From positions 1 to 64,000 of the forward strand of contig NZ_JADDXU010000008.1 of the NCBI RefSeq assembly GCF_015163075.1: a DNA stretch of 64,000 bases, read 5' to 3'. Below the pieces are notes generated by a model. It saw nothing but the letters and a program-made list of their open reading frames with translations, made no database searches and was not told the DNA's origin. The stretch is from Streptomyces justiciae. GTDB taxonomy: Bacteria > Actinomycetota > Actinomycetes > Streptomycetales > Streptomycetaceae. Of this stretch, positions 34,665 to 43,508 are shown piece by piece. Each line of letters starts with the position of its first letter. The stretch's first letter is position 1. The position numbers and the translations under genes were made by a program.

Positions 34665-36886
34665 CGGCACACCACCAGCGCGTCCAGCGCCACCGCGCCC
34701 TGCCCGCGTGGCAGGACCATCAGTGGGTTGATGTCCAACTCGGCCAGTTCGTCCCCGAGTTCCAGGGCCATGCGCTGCACCCGCAGGACGACCTCGACGA
34801 GCGCGTCGACATCGGCCGGCGGCCGCCCCCGCACCCCGTCCAGCAGGGTCCGCCCGCGCAGGTCGCCCAGCATGTCCCGGGCCTGTTCCTCGGTGAAGGG
34901 CGGCACGCGCACGGCCGCGTCGCTCAGGACCTCCACCAGCACGCCGCCGAGCCCGACCGTCACCGTGGGCCCGAAGAGCTCGTCGTGGGTGACGCCGACG
35001 ACCATCTCGACGCCCCGCTCGACCATCTGGCAGACCAGCACACCGTCCAGGGAGACGCCCTCGTAGCGGGCGATGTCGGTCAACTCCCGGTAGGCGTCGC
35101 GGACCTGGCTCGCGGAGGTGAGCCCGATCTTCACCAGGCCCAGCTCGGTCTTGTGGGCGATCTGCGCGCCGGACGCCTTCATCACCACCGGGTAGCCCAC
35201 CAGGCCCGCCGCGCGTACGGCCGCCGCCGCGCTGGTCACCAGCTGCTCGCGCGGCACGCGGATGCCGTACGCCCGCAGCAGCTGCTTCGCCGCGTGCTCG
35301 CTCAGCTGCTGACCCGGGCGCATCAGGGCCTGTGCCTTGCGGAAGGACGGCGAGGTGGTGCGGGGGGCCTCGTCGAGGGGGGAGCGGTAGGCGGCGGTGA
35401 AGCGGTGGTGGTCGAGGTAGGCGCGGACCGCGGTGATGCAGTTGCCGACGGTGCGGAAGGTGGCCACCCGGGAGGAGCCCAACAGGACCTCGCGGTACGC
35501 CGGTTCGGTGCCGACCGGCGAGCCCCACACCACGCAAACCAGCTTGTCCGTCTCCTCGGCCGCGTCCACCAGGTCCTGGATCAGCCTGTCGCTGAGCGGC
35601 GGGAAGGGGCCGGTGACCGGGCAGATCAGCACGCCCACTGCCGGGTCGTCGAGGATCGCGTCGATGATCTTCCGGCCGCGCCAGTCGCCCACGGGATGCC
35701 CGCCGTTGTCGACCGGGTTGGCCACGCTCAGGTACTCCGGTATCCACTGGTGCAGCTCGGCCTGCTTGGCGTCGGAGAGCGTCGGCAGCCGCAGGCCCGC
35801 CTCCGTCGCCAGGTCGGCGAAGTGGGCGCCCGTGCCGCCCGAGATCGAGTAGACGACGACCCCGTCGGCGCGTGGCGGGCGGGCCCGGGCCAACAGGGCG
35901 GCGGTGTCCTGGAGTTCGTCGAGGCCGTCGACGCGGATCACGCCGAACTGCCGCATCGCCGCGTCCACCACCGCGTCCGCGCCGGTCAGCTTGCCGGTGT
36001 GGGAGGCCGCGGTGCGGGCGCCGGTCTCGGTGCGGCCCACCTTGACCGCGACCACCGGCACCTTGCGGCGGGCGGCCCGGTCGGCGGCCAGCAGGAAGGA
36101 GCGGCCGTCCTTGAGGCCCTCGACGTAACAGGCGATGGCACCGACGTCCGGCTGCTCGGCGAAGTAGGAGATGAAGTCGGCGGTCTCCAGGTCGGCCTCG
36201 TTGCCGGTCGGCGCCCAGTGGGAGAGGCGGATGCCCAGCTCCTGGAGGGCGAAGACGGGGCGTCCCTGGTGTCCGGACTGGGTGATGAGGGCGATCGCCG
36301 GCCCGTCGAGGTCGTCACGGAACCGTTCGAAGGCGTTGAGGTTGGTGTTCGGTCCGAGCAGCCGCATCCCGGACCGCCGTACGGCGGCGGCCAGTCGGTC
36401 CTGGGCGGCGGCGCCCGCCTCGCCGGTCTCCGCGAAACCGGAGGCGAAGACGACCGCGAACTTGACCTTGGCCTCGGCCAGTTCCTCGACCACCGGAAGT
36501 GGGTCGGCGACCAGCAGGACGGCGAGGTCGACCTGCTCGGGCAGCTCGGCGACGGACGCCACGCAGGGGATGCCGAACACGGAGGGACGGCTGGGATGCA
36601 CCGGGTGCAGCCGGGCCCCGACGCGCTCGGCCCAGCCGAGCAGCTGCCGGGTGACGCCGGTGTTGGGCCGGCCCTCGGTGTCCGAGGCGCCGATCACGGC
36701 GACGGACTCCGGCCGGAAGAAGCGGTCCAGATCGGGGACGTCGCCGTACAGCGGGCGGCCACTGACGTCGAGGTCGTCGACGTCGGCGGGCCGGCCGTGG
36801 ACGGCGGGCCCGGGTTGCTCGCCGCATGCGATGACCCGGGCCCGGCGGGAGTCGGTGGTGAGGGTGCCGTGGGTTGATCCAAGCAT
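34661..36886 (-). CDS. NDP-forming acyl-CoA synthetase
   Basis: Protein of 741 residues combining both subunits of ADP-forming acyl-CoA synthetases: a CoA-binding Rossmann domain at about 58-150 (VAVIGASDTEGRPNTGVTRQ), two succinyl-CoA-synthetase-like domains to about 490, and an ATP-grasp domain from about 515 (VVMKASGAQIAHKTELG). It makes or uses a CoA thioester at the cost of NTP. The N-terminal 50 residues are not conserved-looking, and the start could be further in. First gene of a coupled pair with the enoyl-CoA hydratase and preceded by two regulon operators. Confidence 0.9.
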   Translation of the reverse strand: MLGSTHGTLTTDSRRARVIACGEQPGPAVHGRPADVDDLDVSGRPLYGDVPDLDRFFRPESVAVIGASDTEGRPNTGVTRQLLGWAERVGARLHPVHPSRPSVFGIPCVASVAELPEQVDLAVLLVADPLPVVEELAEAKVKFAVVFASGFAETGEAGAAAQDRLAAAVRRSGMRLLGPNTNLNAFERFRDDLDGPAIALITQSGHQGRPVFALQELGIRLSHWAPTGNEADLETADFISYFAEQPDVGAIACYVEGLKDGRSFLLAADRAARRKVPVVAVKVGRTETGARTAASHTGKLTGADAVVDAAMRQFGVIRVDGLDELQDTAALLARARPPRADGVVVYSISGGTGAHFADLATEAGLRLPTLSDAKQAELHQWIPEYLSVANPVDNGGHPVGDWRGRKIIDAILDDPAVGVLICPVTGPFPPLSDRLIQDLVDAAEETDKLVCVVWGSPVGTEPAYREVLLGSSRVATFRTVGNCITAVRAYLDHHRFTAAYRSPLDEAPRTTSPSFRKAQALMRPGQQLSEHAAKQLLRAYGIRVPREQLVTSAAAAVRAAGLVGYPVVMKASGAQIAHKTELGLVKIGLTSASQVRDAYRELTDIARYEGVSLDGVLVCQMVERGVEMVVGVTHDELFGPTVTVGLGGVLVEVLSDAAVRVPPFTEEQARDMLGDLRGRTLLDGVRGRPPADVDALVEVVLRVQRMALELGDELAELDINPLMVLPRGQGAVALDALVVCR

Positions 36887-36918
36887 CGGTCCGCCCGCTC
36901 CTGTGTGACAGCGATTAA

Positions 36919-36958
36919 CTGACGCAGTGTCAGATTAAAGGAACTGACGCTGTGTCAG
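36919..36958. promoter_or_regulatory. regulon operator pair 4
   Basis: CTGACGCAGTGTCAG (36919-36933) and CTGACGCTGTGTCAG (36944-36958), centres 25 bp apart, upstream of the NDP-forming acyl-CoA synthetase only. Confidence 0.8.
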
Positions 36959-36992
36959 GAATGGCCGTGCACGCAAAGTTGGGCGTGACGGG

Positions 36993-38462
36993 TCAGAGGG
37001 CGCCCAGCACCTCCTTGGCCACCCGCTCGCCCGACCGCACCGCACCGTCCATGAACCCCATCCAGAACGTGGACGTCTCCGTCCCCGCCCAGTGGATGCC
37101 GCCGACCGGGGTGCGCAGAGCCGGGCCGTACTGGGTCAGCACACCGGGTGCGGCGATGGAGACCGGGCCGCCGCGGGTGTAGGGCTCGTTGTTCCAGCGT
37201 TGCAGGACGAAGGAGGAAGGGGAGGCGGCTTTCTCGCCGAAGTACGTCGCGTAGTCCTTCAGCACGGCGGCCCTGACCTCCGCCTCGCTCGCCGCGTCGA
37301 ACTTACGGGCCTCGTCGGCCTCGATGAAGCCCATGAGGGCGCCGTAGGAGGCGTCGGGAGGGGAGTTGTCGAAGGTGGAGCTGACCACGCCGGAGTCGCT
37401 GACGACCTGGCCGTTGAGGCCGTCGGCGCGCCAGAAGGGGGTGTCGTAGATCGCGATCGCCTTGCCGACGGAAGCCATCGGCAGGCGCTGGGTGAGCTGG
37501 TCGCGGGCGGCGGGCAGGGCCGGGTCGTAGGTGATGCGGGCGGCGATCGGCGGGGGGACGGCGACGACGACCCGGCGGGCGGTGACCGTGGTGCCGTCGG
37601 CCGTCACGACGTATTGGGAGCCGGACTTGGCGATCGAGCGCACCGGGGAGTTCAGCACCACCCGGTCGCCGAGGGTGGCGGCGAGCTTGATCGGGACCAG
37701 TTGGGAGCCGCCGACGAAGCGGAGTTCCTGGGCGCCGCCCGCGGTCTCGGTGAGGCGTTCCAGGGTGCCCGGGTTCGAGGCGTTGCCCGCGGCGGCTATG
37801 TAGAACAGGACGAAGAGGAACGAGAGTTCACGGGGCTCGGCCGAGAAGATCGACGTGCAGGCCACGTCGAAGAGGAACTTGGCCGAGGGGATCACGGCGT
37901 TGGCGCGCAGCCAGGTCTCGAAGGTCTGCCGGTCCCATTCGTCGGCCTTGGCGGCGGTCCAGGGGGCGTCGACCGGGATCTGCTTGGCCAGGTCGTCGAG
38001 GGTGGCCTGGACGATCGCGGCGTTGGCGAGGCCGGCCGCGTCGATCGGCGGGACCGAGCCGAGGAGGCCGTCGGTGGCGTACGGGGTTTTCTTGCCGTCC
38101 TTGTAGAGGAGGTTCTTGCCGGTGTTGTAGGTGGCGAAGGTCGCGACGCCGAGGGCCCTGATGCGGTCCTGGGTGGGGCCGATGAACTCGCCGCCGCCCT
38201 CGGTGACGCCGCCGTTGGTCAGGGAGAGGTTCAGGACCCGGCCGCCGACGCGGTCGCGGGCCTCCAGGACGACCACGGTCCTGCCGGCGGCCACCAGGTC
38301 GCGGGCCGCGGTGAGTCCGGCGAGCCCGGCGCCGACGACGCACACGTCGGCCGTCCGGGTGGCCGCGGCGGCCGTCCCGGCGGCGGAGGCGGTGAGGCCG
38401 ACGGCACCGGCGCCGGCGGCACCGAGCAGGGAACGGCGGGAGAGCTGTCTTTCGGTTGCCAC
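36993..38462 (-). CDS. secreted flavin monoamine oxidase family protein
   Basis: Protein of 489 residues with a Tat-type signal (QLSRRSLLGAAGAGAVG at 6-22) and cleavage region near 33. The FAD domain begins VCVVGAGLAGLTAARDL, followed by LEARDRVGGRV, and the C-terminal FAD contact is GGIHWAGTETS. It oxidises an amine or amino acid outside the membrane, producing hydrogen peroxide. GTG 38462 follows GGAGG by six bases. Not obviously linked to the regulon; the operators upstream of the neighbouring gene lie at its 3' side. Confidence 0.92.
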   Translation of the reverse strand: MATERQLSRRSLLGAAGAGAVGLTASAAGTAAAATRTADVCVVGAGLAGLTAARDLVAAGRTVVVLEARDRVGGRVLNLSLTNGGVTEGGGEFIGPTQDRIRALGVATFATYNTGKNLLYKDGKKTPYATDGLLGSVPPIDAAGLANAAIVQATLDDLAKQIPVDAPWTAAKADEWDRQTFETWLRANAVIPSAKFLFDVACTSIFSAEPRELSFLFVLFYIAAAGNASNPGTLERLTETAGGAQELRFVGGSQLVPIKLAATLGDRVVLNSPVRSIAKSGSQYVVTADGTTVTARRVVVAVPPPIAARITYDPALPAARDQLTQRLPMASVGKAIAIYDTPFWRADGLNGQVVSDSGVVSSTFDNSPPDASYGALMGFIEADEARKFDAASEAEVRAAVLKDYATYFGEKAASPSSFVLQRWNNEPYTRGGPVSIAAPGVLTQYGPALRTPVGGIHWAGTETSTFWMGFMDGAVRSGERVAKEVLGAL

Positions 38463-38634
38463 GTGCGTCCTCCGAGGAGAGGGGTGGGGTGGAGCCGGAA
38501 AGATGAGCAGTGCTCGCATTCTGGCCCCGCACGGTGGCGCAAAACAGCTCCCCCGACTGACCCGTGAGTCACATAGGACACATGTGCAACGGCCGTCGTA
38601 CTGAAGGAGGTTGAGATCTTCTACGTACGTACGG

Positions 38635-39846
38635 CTATGTGCGCACCGCGTCCAGCCGGGCCGCCGACCCCGTCCGCGCGATCGCCTTCGCGATCTTCTC
38701 CGCGTCGATCGCCAGCTCACGGAACATGCCGCTGATGGGGTTGGTGTAGCCGGTGAAGTAGAGGCCGGGGGCGTTCGGCGGGGTGTGGGCGCCGTGCACC
38801 AGCGGCTTGCCGCGGGCGTCGAGGACCTTCAGGTGACCGACCAGGCCCTCCAGGGCACGGACGTAGCCGGTCGCCGCGATCACCGCGTCCGGGGCGATGC
38901 GGTCGCCGTCGGCGAGGGCGACCTTGCCGTCCTCGAAGCCGTCGACGGCGGCGACGATCTCCACCTTGCCCGCCTTGACGGCGTCGATGAGGCCGACGTC
39001 CTGGACCGGGATGGACCCCTCGGTGACCCGGCTGTAGAGGCCGGTGTCGGGGCGGGGCAGACCGTGGGCGGAGAGGTCGGGCACGCTCAGCTTGCCCATG
39101 GGGCCGGCGAGCCGGTCGACGAGCCCGACCGGCAGACGCCGTACGAGCACGCCGGTGTACTGGGCGGCCCAGCCGGCCGTCGAGCGGCGGACGATGTGCG
39201 GGGTGGTGCGCACCGAGAGACGGACGCGGGAGGCGCCGCCCTCCACCAGGTCGACGGCGATCTCGGCGCCGGTGTTGCCGACACCGACGACGAGCACGTC
39301 ACGGCCGGCGTAGGGCTCGGGGTTGCGGTACTCCGAGGCGTGCACGAGGTCGCCGGTGTAGCCGTCCCGGCCGGGCCAGTCGGGCAGGTGCGGGGTGTGG
39401 TTGTAGCCGGTGGCCACGACCACCGCGGCGCCGGTCAGTTCACGGCCGCCGGTGGCGTGCAGCAGCCAGCCGGTGCCGTCGGCGGAGCGCTCGACCCGGG
39501 AGACCTCGACGCCGGTGACGATCTCCAGCTCGTGGTACTCCGCGTACTTCTCCAGGTAGCGCACCACGTTGTCGCGGGACACCCAGCGCCCGAATCTGCG
39601 CGGCATCGCCAGGCCCGGCAGGCCGGAGAGGCGGCGGGTGGTGTGCAGATGGAGGCGGTCGTAGTGGCGCCGCCAGGAGGCGCCGACGCGGTCGGACTTC
39701 TCCAGGACGACGGCGCGCACGCCCTGGGCCCGCAGCGCGTACGCGGCGGCGAGTCCGCCCGGGCCGCCGCCGATGACGTAGACGGGGCGGGCGGCGGTGT
39801 TCGGCTCCGCGCCGGAGGGCGTGGAGGACGCTGTGGAGTCGGCCAT
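38635..39846 (-). CDS. flavin-containing monooxygenase-like protein
   Basis: Protein of 403 residues. The FAD motif is VYVIGGGPGGLAAAYALRAQG (split over 22-42), the NADPH motif VLVVGVGNTGAEIAVDL, and an FMO-like stretch ATGYVRALEGL marks the C-terminal part. It resembles YUCCA/CzcO-type oxidoreductases. The FxGxxxHxxxY motif appears as YTGDLVHASEYRN. Substrate unknown. Start ATG 39846 has no ribosome site. Confidence 0.9.
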   Translation of the reverse strand: MADSTASSTPSGAEPNTAARPVYVIGGGPGGLAAAYALRAQGVRAVVLEKSDRVGASWRRHYDRLHLHTTRRLSGLPGLAMPRRFGRWVSRDNVVRYLEKYAEYHELEIVTGVEVSRVERSADGTGWLLHATGGRELTGAAVVVATGYNHTPHLPDWPGRDGYTGDLVHASEYRNPEPYAGRDVLVVGVGNTGAEIAVDLVEGGASRVRLSVRTTPHIVRRSTAGWAAQYTGVLVRRLPVGLVDRLAGPMGKLSVPDLSAHGLPRPDTGLYSRVTEGSIPVQDVGLIDAVKAGKVEIVAAVDGFEDGKVALADGDRIAPDAVIAATGYVRALEGLVGHLKVLDARGKPLVHGAHTPPNAPGLYFTGYTNPISGMFRELAIDAEKIAKAIARTGSAARLDAVRT

Positions 39847-39985
39847 GTGCGCGAGCGTAATCACGCACCGGGTTGATGGGTCTCGGTCAAGACCGGAATT
39901 GGTTGCGGATTGATCACGCCTGTAGGAGGAGTGGGTGGGGCTCGTGGCGTAGGGCGCCTGGTTGTGGCGGTCCGATGGGCAGGTG

Positions 39986-40031
39986 CCACGGCGCCGAGCC
40001 CGGTCGCAGGGGGAGGGGCTCGGCGCCGTGG
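39986..40031 (-). terminator. 16-bp perfect hairpin after the tannase-like gene
   Basis: Arms CCACGGCGCCGAGCCC and GGGCTCGGCGCCGTGG pair exactly around a 14-base loop, 51 bp after the stop codon on the minus strand. Confidence 0.8.
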
Positions 40032-40081
40032 GTGCGGTGGCCTGGTTCTTATGACGGGAAACCGGCACCGCGTTCAGGGGG

Positions 40082-41716
40082 CTACTTGGCCTTGGTCTTG
40101 GGGCCCTTGTAGCCGGTCACCTCGGCGATCCAGGTGATGAAGTCGCCGGGGTCGGTGTTGGCGCCGTGGCCCTCGTCCCAGTAGTAGAGGTGGTTCACGT
40201 CGTCGCCGAGGCCCTTCGCGGCGGCGGCGAGGTTGGCGGAGACCGTGTGCGAGGTGTCGGAGTCCTTGGTGCCGAGGCGGATCCACCAGTGCTTGGAGCG
40301 CTTGCCGTTGACCTTCTCCACCAGGTGGTACATCGGGTTCATCAGGTCGAGCTTCGCGGGGATGTCGCTCGCGACGCGCTTGCTGCTGAGGCCGGTCGTG
40401 TCGTTCTTCGCGCCGTACGCCGTGAAGTGGCGGCTGAGGGTGGTGCCCGCGCCGAACTCGTTGTTCTCGCCGGCCGACAGGTCGAAGGCGTCGAAGGCCG
40501 GGGCGTCCTTCTTGCGGGCGCCGACGTGGGTGAGGAAGTCGGCCCAGGTGAAGGTCGCCTTGCCGCCGGACCAGGTGAGGAAGGTGTTCTTCGCCAGGTA
40601 CGTCTCGCGGTCCGCTTCCGACAGGGCGGCCAGGTAGGCGGTCGCCGAGGGCTCCATGTACTGCTTGAGGAGGTACGCGTCGTAGTTGCGGGCGGTGAGC
40701 GTGCCGAAGCCGTTCAGGCCGCGCAGCCTCAGCCCCGCCTGGTACTCGGCGAACTGCGACTGGAGCGCCTTGGAGACGGTCTGGTCAACCTGCTTGCCGG
40801 TGCTGAGCGCGTTGGCGCCCCAGTTCCACTCGTAGGCGCCGTCGGCGTGCTCCAGGTCGGTGATCGGGCACCAGGCGCCGGTCGCGAAGATCGCGTCGGA
40901 GGCGTCGGCCGCGCCGAGCTCCGCCAGGTAGGTGTCGTAGAGCTTGCTGTCGCCGGAGGCGCCGAGCAGGGCGGACAGGGCGCCGCCCGCGCTGGTCCCG
41001 GCGGAGACGATCCGGTCCACGTCGCCGGGGATACGGCCCTTGTTGGACCGCACGTACCGCACGGCGGCCTTGAGGTCGACGATGGCGGCCGGGGCGGTGC
41101 CGTAGTACTCGCCGGCGGAGTTCTTCAGGGTGCGGCCGCGGGCGCCGGGCTCGACGACGACGTAACCGGCGGCCAGCGCGAGGAGCTGGTTGGTGTTCAT
41201 CGCGCCGCCGGTGGCGTTGGTGTTCCCGTTGGCGTTGGGCAACGCGGAGGCGGAGGCGGAGCTCGTGGGAGCGCCGCTAGGGGCACCGGCCCCGCCGCCC
41301 ATGCTCATGCCGCCGCCTCCGACCTCGGTGGCGTCCGCCACGGAGGAGGGCATGTAGCCGCCGACGGAGTTCGCGAACAGGATCGGGGCGTCGCTCGCGT
41401 CGATCGCCGTACCGTCGATCTCGACCGGGACGCTGACGTTCAGGCACTGGTACGTCTCGTCGACCGGCTTGGCCACGTACGTGATCGCCTGCCAGAAGCG
41501 GTACGTCACCTCGTGGTCGTCGCCGTCGGTGTCGGTGACCGTCTTGGTCTTCTCGGTGTAGGCCGTCGGGTCGAAGACCAGGCCGGAGTCGGTGGTGGCG
41601 TCGCCGCCCTCGCTCGACGCGTTCGCGTTCAGGGCGATGCCCCCGACCGCCGCGACCCCCGCCGTCGCGCCGATGCCCATGACGACGGTCCTGCGCTTGA
41701 CTGCCCTGTGCTGCAC
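40082..41716 (-). CDS. secreted subtype B tannase-like esterase
   Basis: Protein of 544 residues with an N-terminal export signal (KRRTVVMGIGATAGVAAVGG, possibly Tat) and an alpha/beta hydrolase domain with the nucleophile motif GTSAGG in VDRIVSAGTSAGGALSALLG. A His near the C-terminus sits in DEGHGANTDPGDF. An internal Gly/Ser/Asn-rich stretch (about 150-190) is low complexity. The family (subtype B tannases) is named for gallate ester hydrolysis; the real substrate may differ. GTG 41716 follows GAGGGAG. Confidence 0.85.
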   Translation of the reverse strand: MQHRAVKRRTVVMGIGATAGVAAVGGIALNANASSEGGDATTDSGLVFDPTAYTEKTKTVTDTDGDDHEVTYRFWQAITYVAKPVDETYQCLNVSVPVEIDGTAIDASDAPILFANSVGGYMPSSVADATEVGGGGMSMGGGAGAPSGAPTSSASASALPNANGNTNATGGAMNTNQLLALAAGYVVVEPGARGRTLKNSAGEYYGTAPAAIVDLKAAVRYVRSNKGRIPGDVDRIVSAGTSAGGALSALLGASGDSKLYDTYLAELGAADASDAIFATGAWCPITDLEHADGAYEWNWGANALSTGKQVDQTVSKALQSQFAEYQAGLRLRGLNGFGTLTARNYDAYLLKQYMEPSATAYLAALSEADRETYLAKNTFLTWSGGKATFTWADFLTHVGARKKDAPAFDAFDLSAGENNEFGAGTTLSRHFTAYGAKNDTTGLSSKRVASDIPAKLDLMNPMYHLVEKVNGKRSKHWWIRLGTKDSDTSHTVSANLAAAAKGLGDDVNHLYYWDEGHGANTDPGDFITWIAEVTGYKGPKTKAK

Positions 41717-41871
41717 GGTTCGACTCCCTCGGAATTCGGCTTGCGTCTGCGAACCTAGCTTCAGTGGCGACAAAATTGCCAACAATCTGAGGTCATTCAT
41801 GGGGGACGCACAGTTTCATGGCCCGCGCACAGCCGCTTCTCATGGAAACCGAAGGCTTCCGGCGGCCCTGT

Positions 41872-41890
41872 ATCTGACGTACCGTCAGAT
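41872..41890. promoter_or_regulatory. regulon operator 5
   Basis: ATCTGACGTACCGTCAGAT, a 19-bp palindrome with mismatched centre, ending three bases before the DoxX start codon at 41894. Binding here would block transcription or translation start directly. Confidence 0.8.
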
Positions 41891-41893
41891 CTC

Positions 41894-42340
41894 ATGGACA
41901 CGATCTGGCTCACCGGTGCGGAATGGCTGGCCGTCCTGCGCATAGGTCTCGGGCTGTGGTGGCTGGAGAGCTGGCGGCACAAGGACAAGAAGACGTGGTT
42001 CGAGGGCGGCGGGATCACCTGGGCCGCGGACATCGCCGCCAAGCACCGGTGGACGCCGGTCCGCAGCGGCTTCGAGGTGGTCGTGCGGCCGCGTCCGAAG
42101 ACGATGGCGTACGTCGTCGCCTACGCGGAACTGGCACTCGGCCTCGGCCTGATCCTCGGCCTGCTGACCCCTGTCGCGCTGGTCGGCGGACTGCTGCTCA
42201 ACGTCCTCTACTTCACGCTCATGATCCACGACTGGGCGGAGCAGGGGCAGAACTCGATGATGGCGCTGATCTCCGTGGTCGGCCTGTTCGGGATGTCCTG
42301 GCAGACGTGGTCGCTGGACAACGCGCTGGGTTGGTTCTGA
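41894..42340 (+). CDS. DoxX-family membrane protein
   Basis: Protein of 148 residues with about four membrane segments (EWLAVLRIGLGLWWLESW, AYVVAYAELALGLGLILGLL, ALVGGLLLNVLYFTLMI, MMALISVVGLFGM). DoxX proteins are small quinone-linked membrane proteins. The start codon ATG 41894 is only three bases after a regulon operator, so the mRNA is probably leaderless or nearly so. It is coupled to the DUF35 gene by TGATG (42338-42342). Confidence 0.85.
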   Translation: MDTIWLTGAEWLAVLRIGLGLWWLESWRHKDKKTWFEGGGITWAADIAAKHRWTPVRSGFEVVVRPRPKTMAYVVAYAELALGLGLILGLLTPVALVGGLLLNVLYFTLMIHDWAEQGQNSMMALISVVGLFGMSWQTWSLDNALGWF

Positions 42341-42735
42341 TGAGCGCGGCCCGCCATGACCTTCCCGAGGCGGACGACTTCACGCGCGCGTACTGGGACG
42401 CGGCGGCGGCCGGCACGCTCCTGATCCGCCACTGCCGGGCCTGCGACCGCCCGCACCACTACCCCCGCGAGTTCTGCCCGCACTGCTGGAGCGAGGACGT
42501 CGAGTGGCGGCCGGCGAGTGGGCGGGCCGAGCTCTACACCTGGTCCGTCGTCCACCGCAACGACCTGCCGCCGTTCGGCGAACGCGTCCCGTACGTGGCC
42601 GCGGTCGTCCGACTGGCCGAGGGGCCGCGGATGATGACGGAAGTGGTGGACGCCCCGCCGGAGACGCTGCGCGCGGGCATGGCACTCCAGGTCGGCTTCC
42701 GCGACGGCATCCCGGTGTTCCGGCCCGGAGGATGA
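42340..42735 (+). CDS. DUF35 zinc-ribbon / OB-fold protein
   Basis: Protein of 131 residues: a rubredoxin-like zinc ribbon (CRACDRPHHYPREFCPHCW, Cys pairs at about 31/34 and 45/48) followed by an OB fold with SGRAELYTWSVVHRN. DUF35 proteins bind acyl-CoA and form complexes with lipid-transfer-type thiolases or aldolases (as ChsH2 with Ltp2). No thiolase is adjacent; the orphan thiolase at 47582-48748, also under a regulon operator, is the obvious partner candidate. Coupled to the DoxX gene. Confidence 0.9.
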   Translation: MSAARHDLPEADDFTRAYWDAAAAGTLLIRHCRACDRPHHYPREFCPHCWSEDVEWRPASGRAELYTWSVVHRNDLPPFGERVPYVAAVVRLAEGPRMMTEVVDAPPETLRAGMALQVGFRDGIPVFRPGG

Positions 42736-42779
42736 TCGACGGGCCCCCGATATCGGCGCCCGCGGTATTCAATGGCCCG

Positions 42780-43508
42780 ATGGCCCAGACACGCGAACGG
42801 ACCCCGAGTCATCACCACACCGCCCCCGAACTGCTCGGTCACGGCCTCCGGTTGAGCCCCTGGGACCCGGACTCCGACGCCGATGCCGCGACCTGGCTGC
42901 GGGCCCGCGCCGACCCCGAGTTCCTGCGCTGGAACACCCCGCTGGTGCCGGTCACCGACCTCGACGGCGCCCGCGCCTCCCTGCGGGCGGTGGCGGAGCG
43001 CGTGGCGGACGGCGAGAGCGCGTCCTTCCGCGTCGCGGACGCGGCGAGCGGTACGACACTGGGGCACATCGGCGTCAACGCGATCGACCCCGTCATGAGC
43101 GTCGCCCGCGTCGGCTACTGGGTGCTGCCCGAGGCCCGCGGCCACCGCGTCGCCGCCCGCGCCCTCTGTCTCACCTCCCGCTGGGCCTTCACCGACCTCG
43201 GCCTGCACCGCCTCGAACTGGGCCACGCCCTCGGCCACGAGGCGTCCTGCCGGGTCGCCGAACGATCCGGGTTCTCCTACGAGGGAACCCTGCGAGGCGC
43301 GATGTTCGAATCGGGCACGCTGGACGCCTTCCGCGACGTACACCTACACGCCCGCCTGACGACGGACCCGGAACCGGGCGAGGCCGCCACGACCCCGGAC
43401 CCGGAACCGGGCGAGGCCGCCACGACCCCGGACCCGGGACCGGGCGAGGCCGCCATGACCCCGGACCCGGAACCGGGCGAGGCCGCCACGACCCCGGACC
43501 GGCGATGA
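42780..43508 (+). CDS. GNAT acetyltransferase (RimJ/RimL type) with repeat tail
   Basis: Protein of 242 residues. The GNAT domain (about 18-190) shows GTTLGHIGVNAID, VGYWVLPEARGHRVAARAL and RLELGHALGHEASCRVAERSGF. Residues about 196-239 are four copies of an 11-residue unit DPEPGEAATTP, encoded by a 33-bp tandem repeat. The stop codon overlaps the start of the repeat ORF (ATGA at 43505-43508). A likely -10 element TATTCA lies seven bases before the ATG, so it may be leaderless. The acetyl acceptor is unknown. Confidence 0.88.
   Translation: MAQTRERTPSHHHTAPELLGHGLRLSPWDPDSDADAATWLRARADPEFLRWNTPLVPVTDLDGARASLRAVAERVADGESASFRVADAASGTTLGHIGVNAIDPVMSVARVGYWVLPEARGHRVAARALCLTSRWAFTDLGLHRLELGHALGHEASCRVAERSGFSYEGTLRGAMFESGTLDAFRDVHLHARLTTDPEPGEAATTPDPEPGEAATTPDPGPGEAAMTPDPEPGEAATTPDRR
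43366..43499 (+). repeat. 33-bp tandem repeat, four copies
   Basis: Units of the form GACCCGGAACCGGGCGAGGC plus CGCCACGACCCCG, encoding DPEPGEAATTP, at the 3' end of the acetyltransferase gene. Single-base differences distinguish copies 3 and 4. Confidence 0.85.

Noticed and set aside
38548..38573. TGACCCGTGAGTCA as a further regulon operator
   Set aside because: Arm spacing is six bases instead of five, the arms lack CTGACG/CGTCAG, and the neighbouring oxidases are not catabolic CoA genes.
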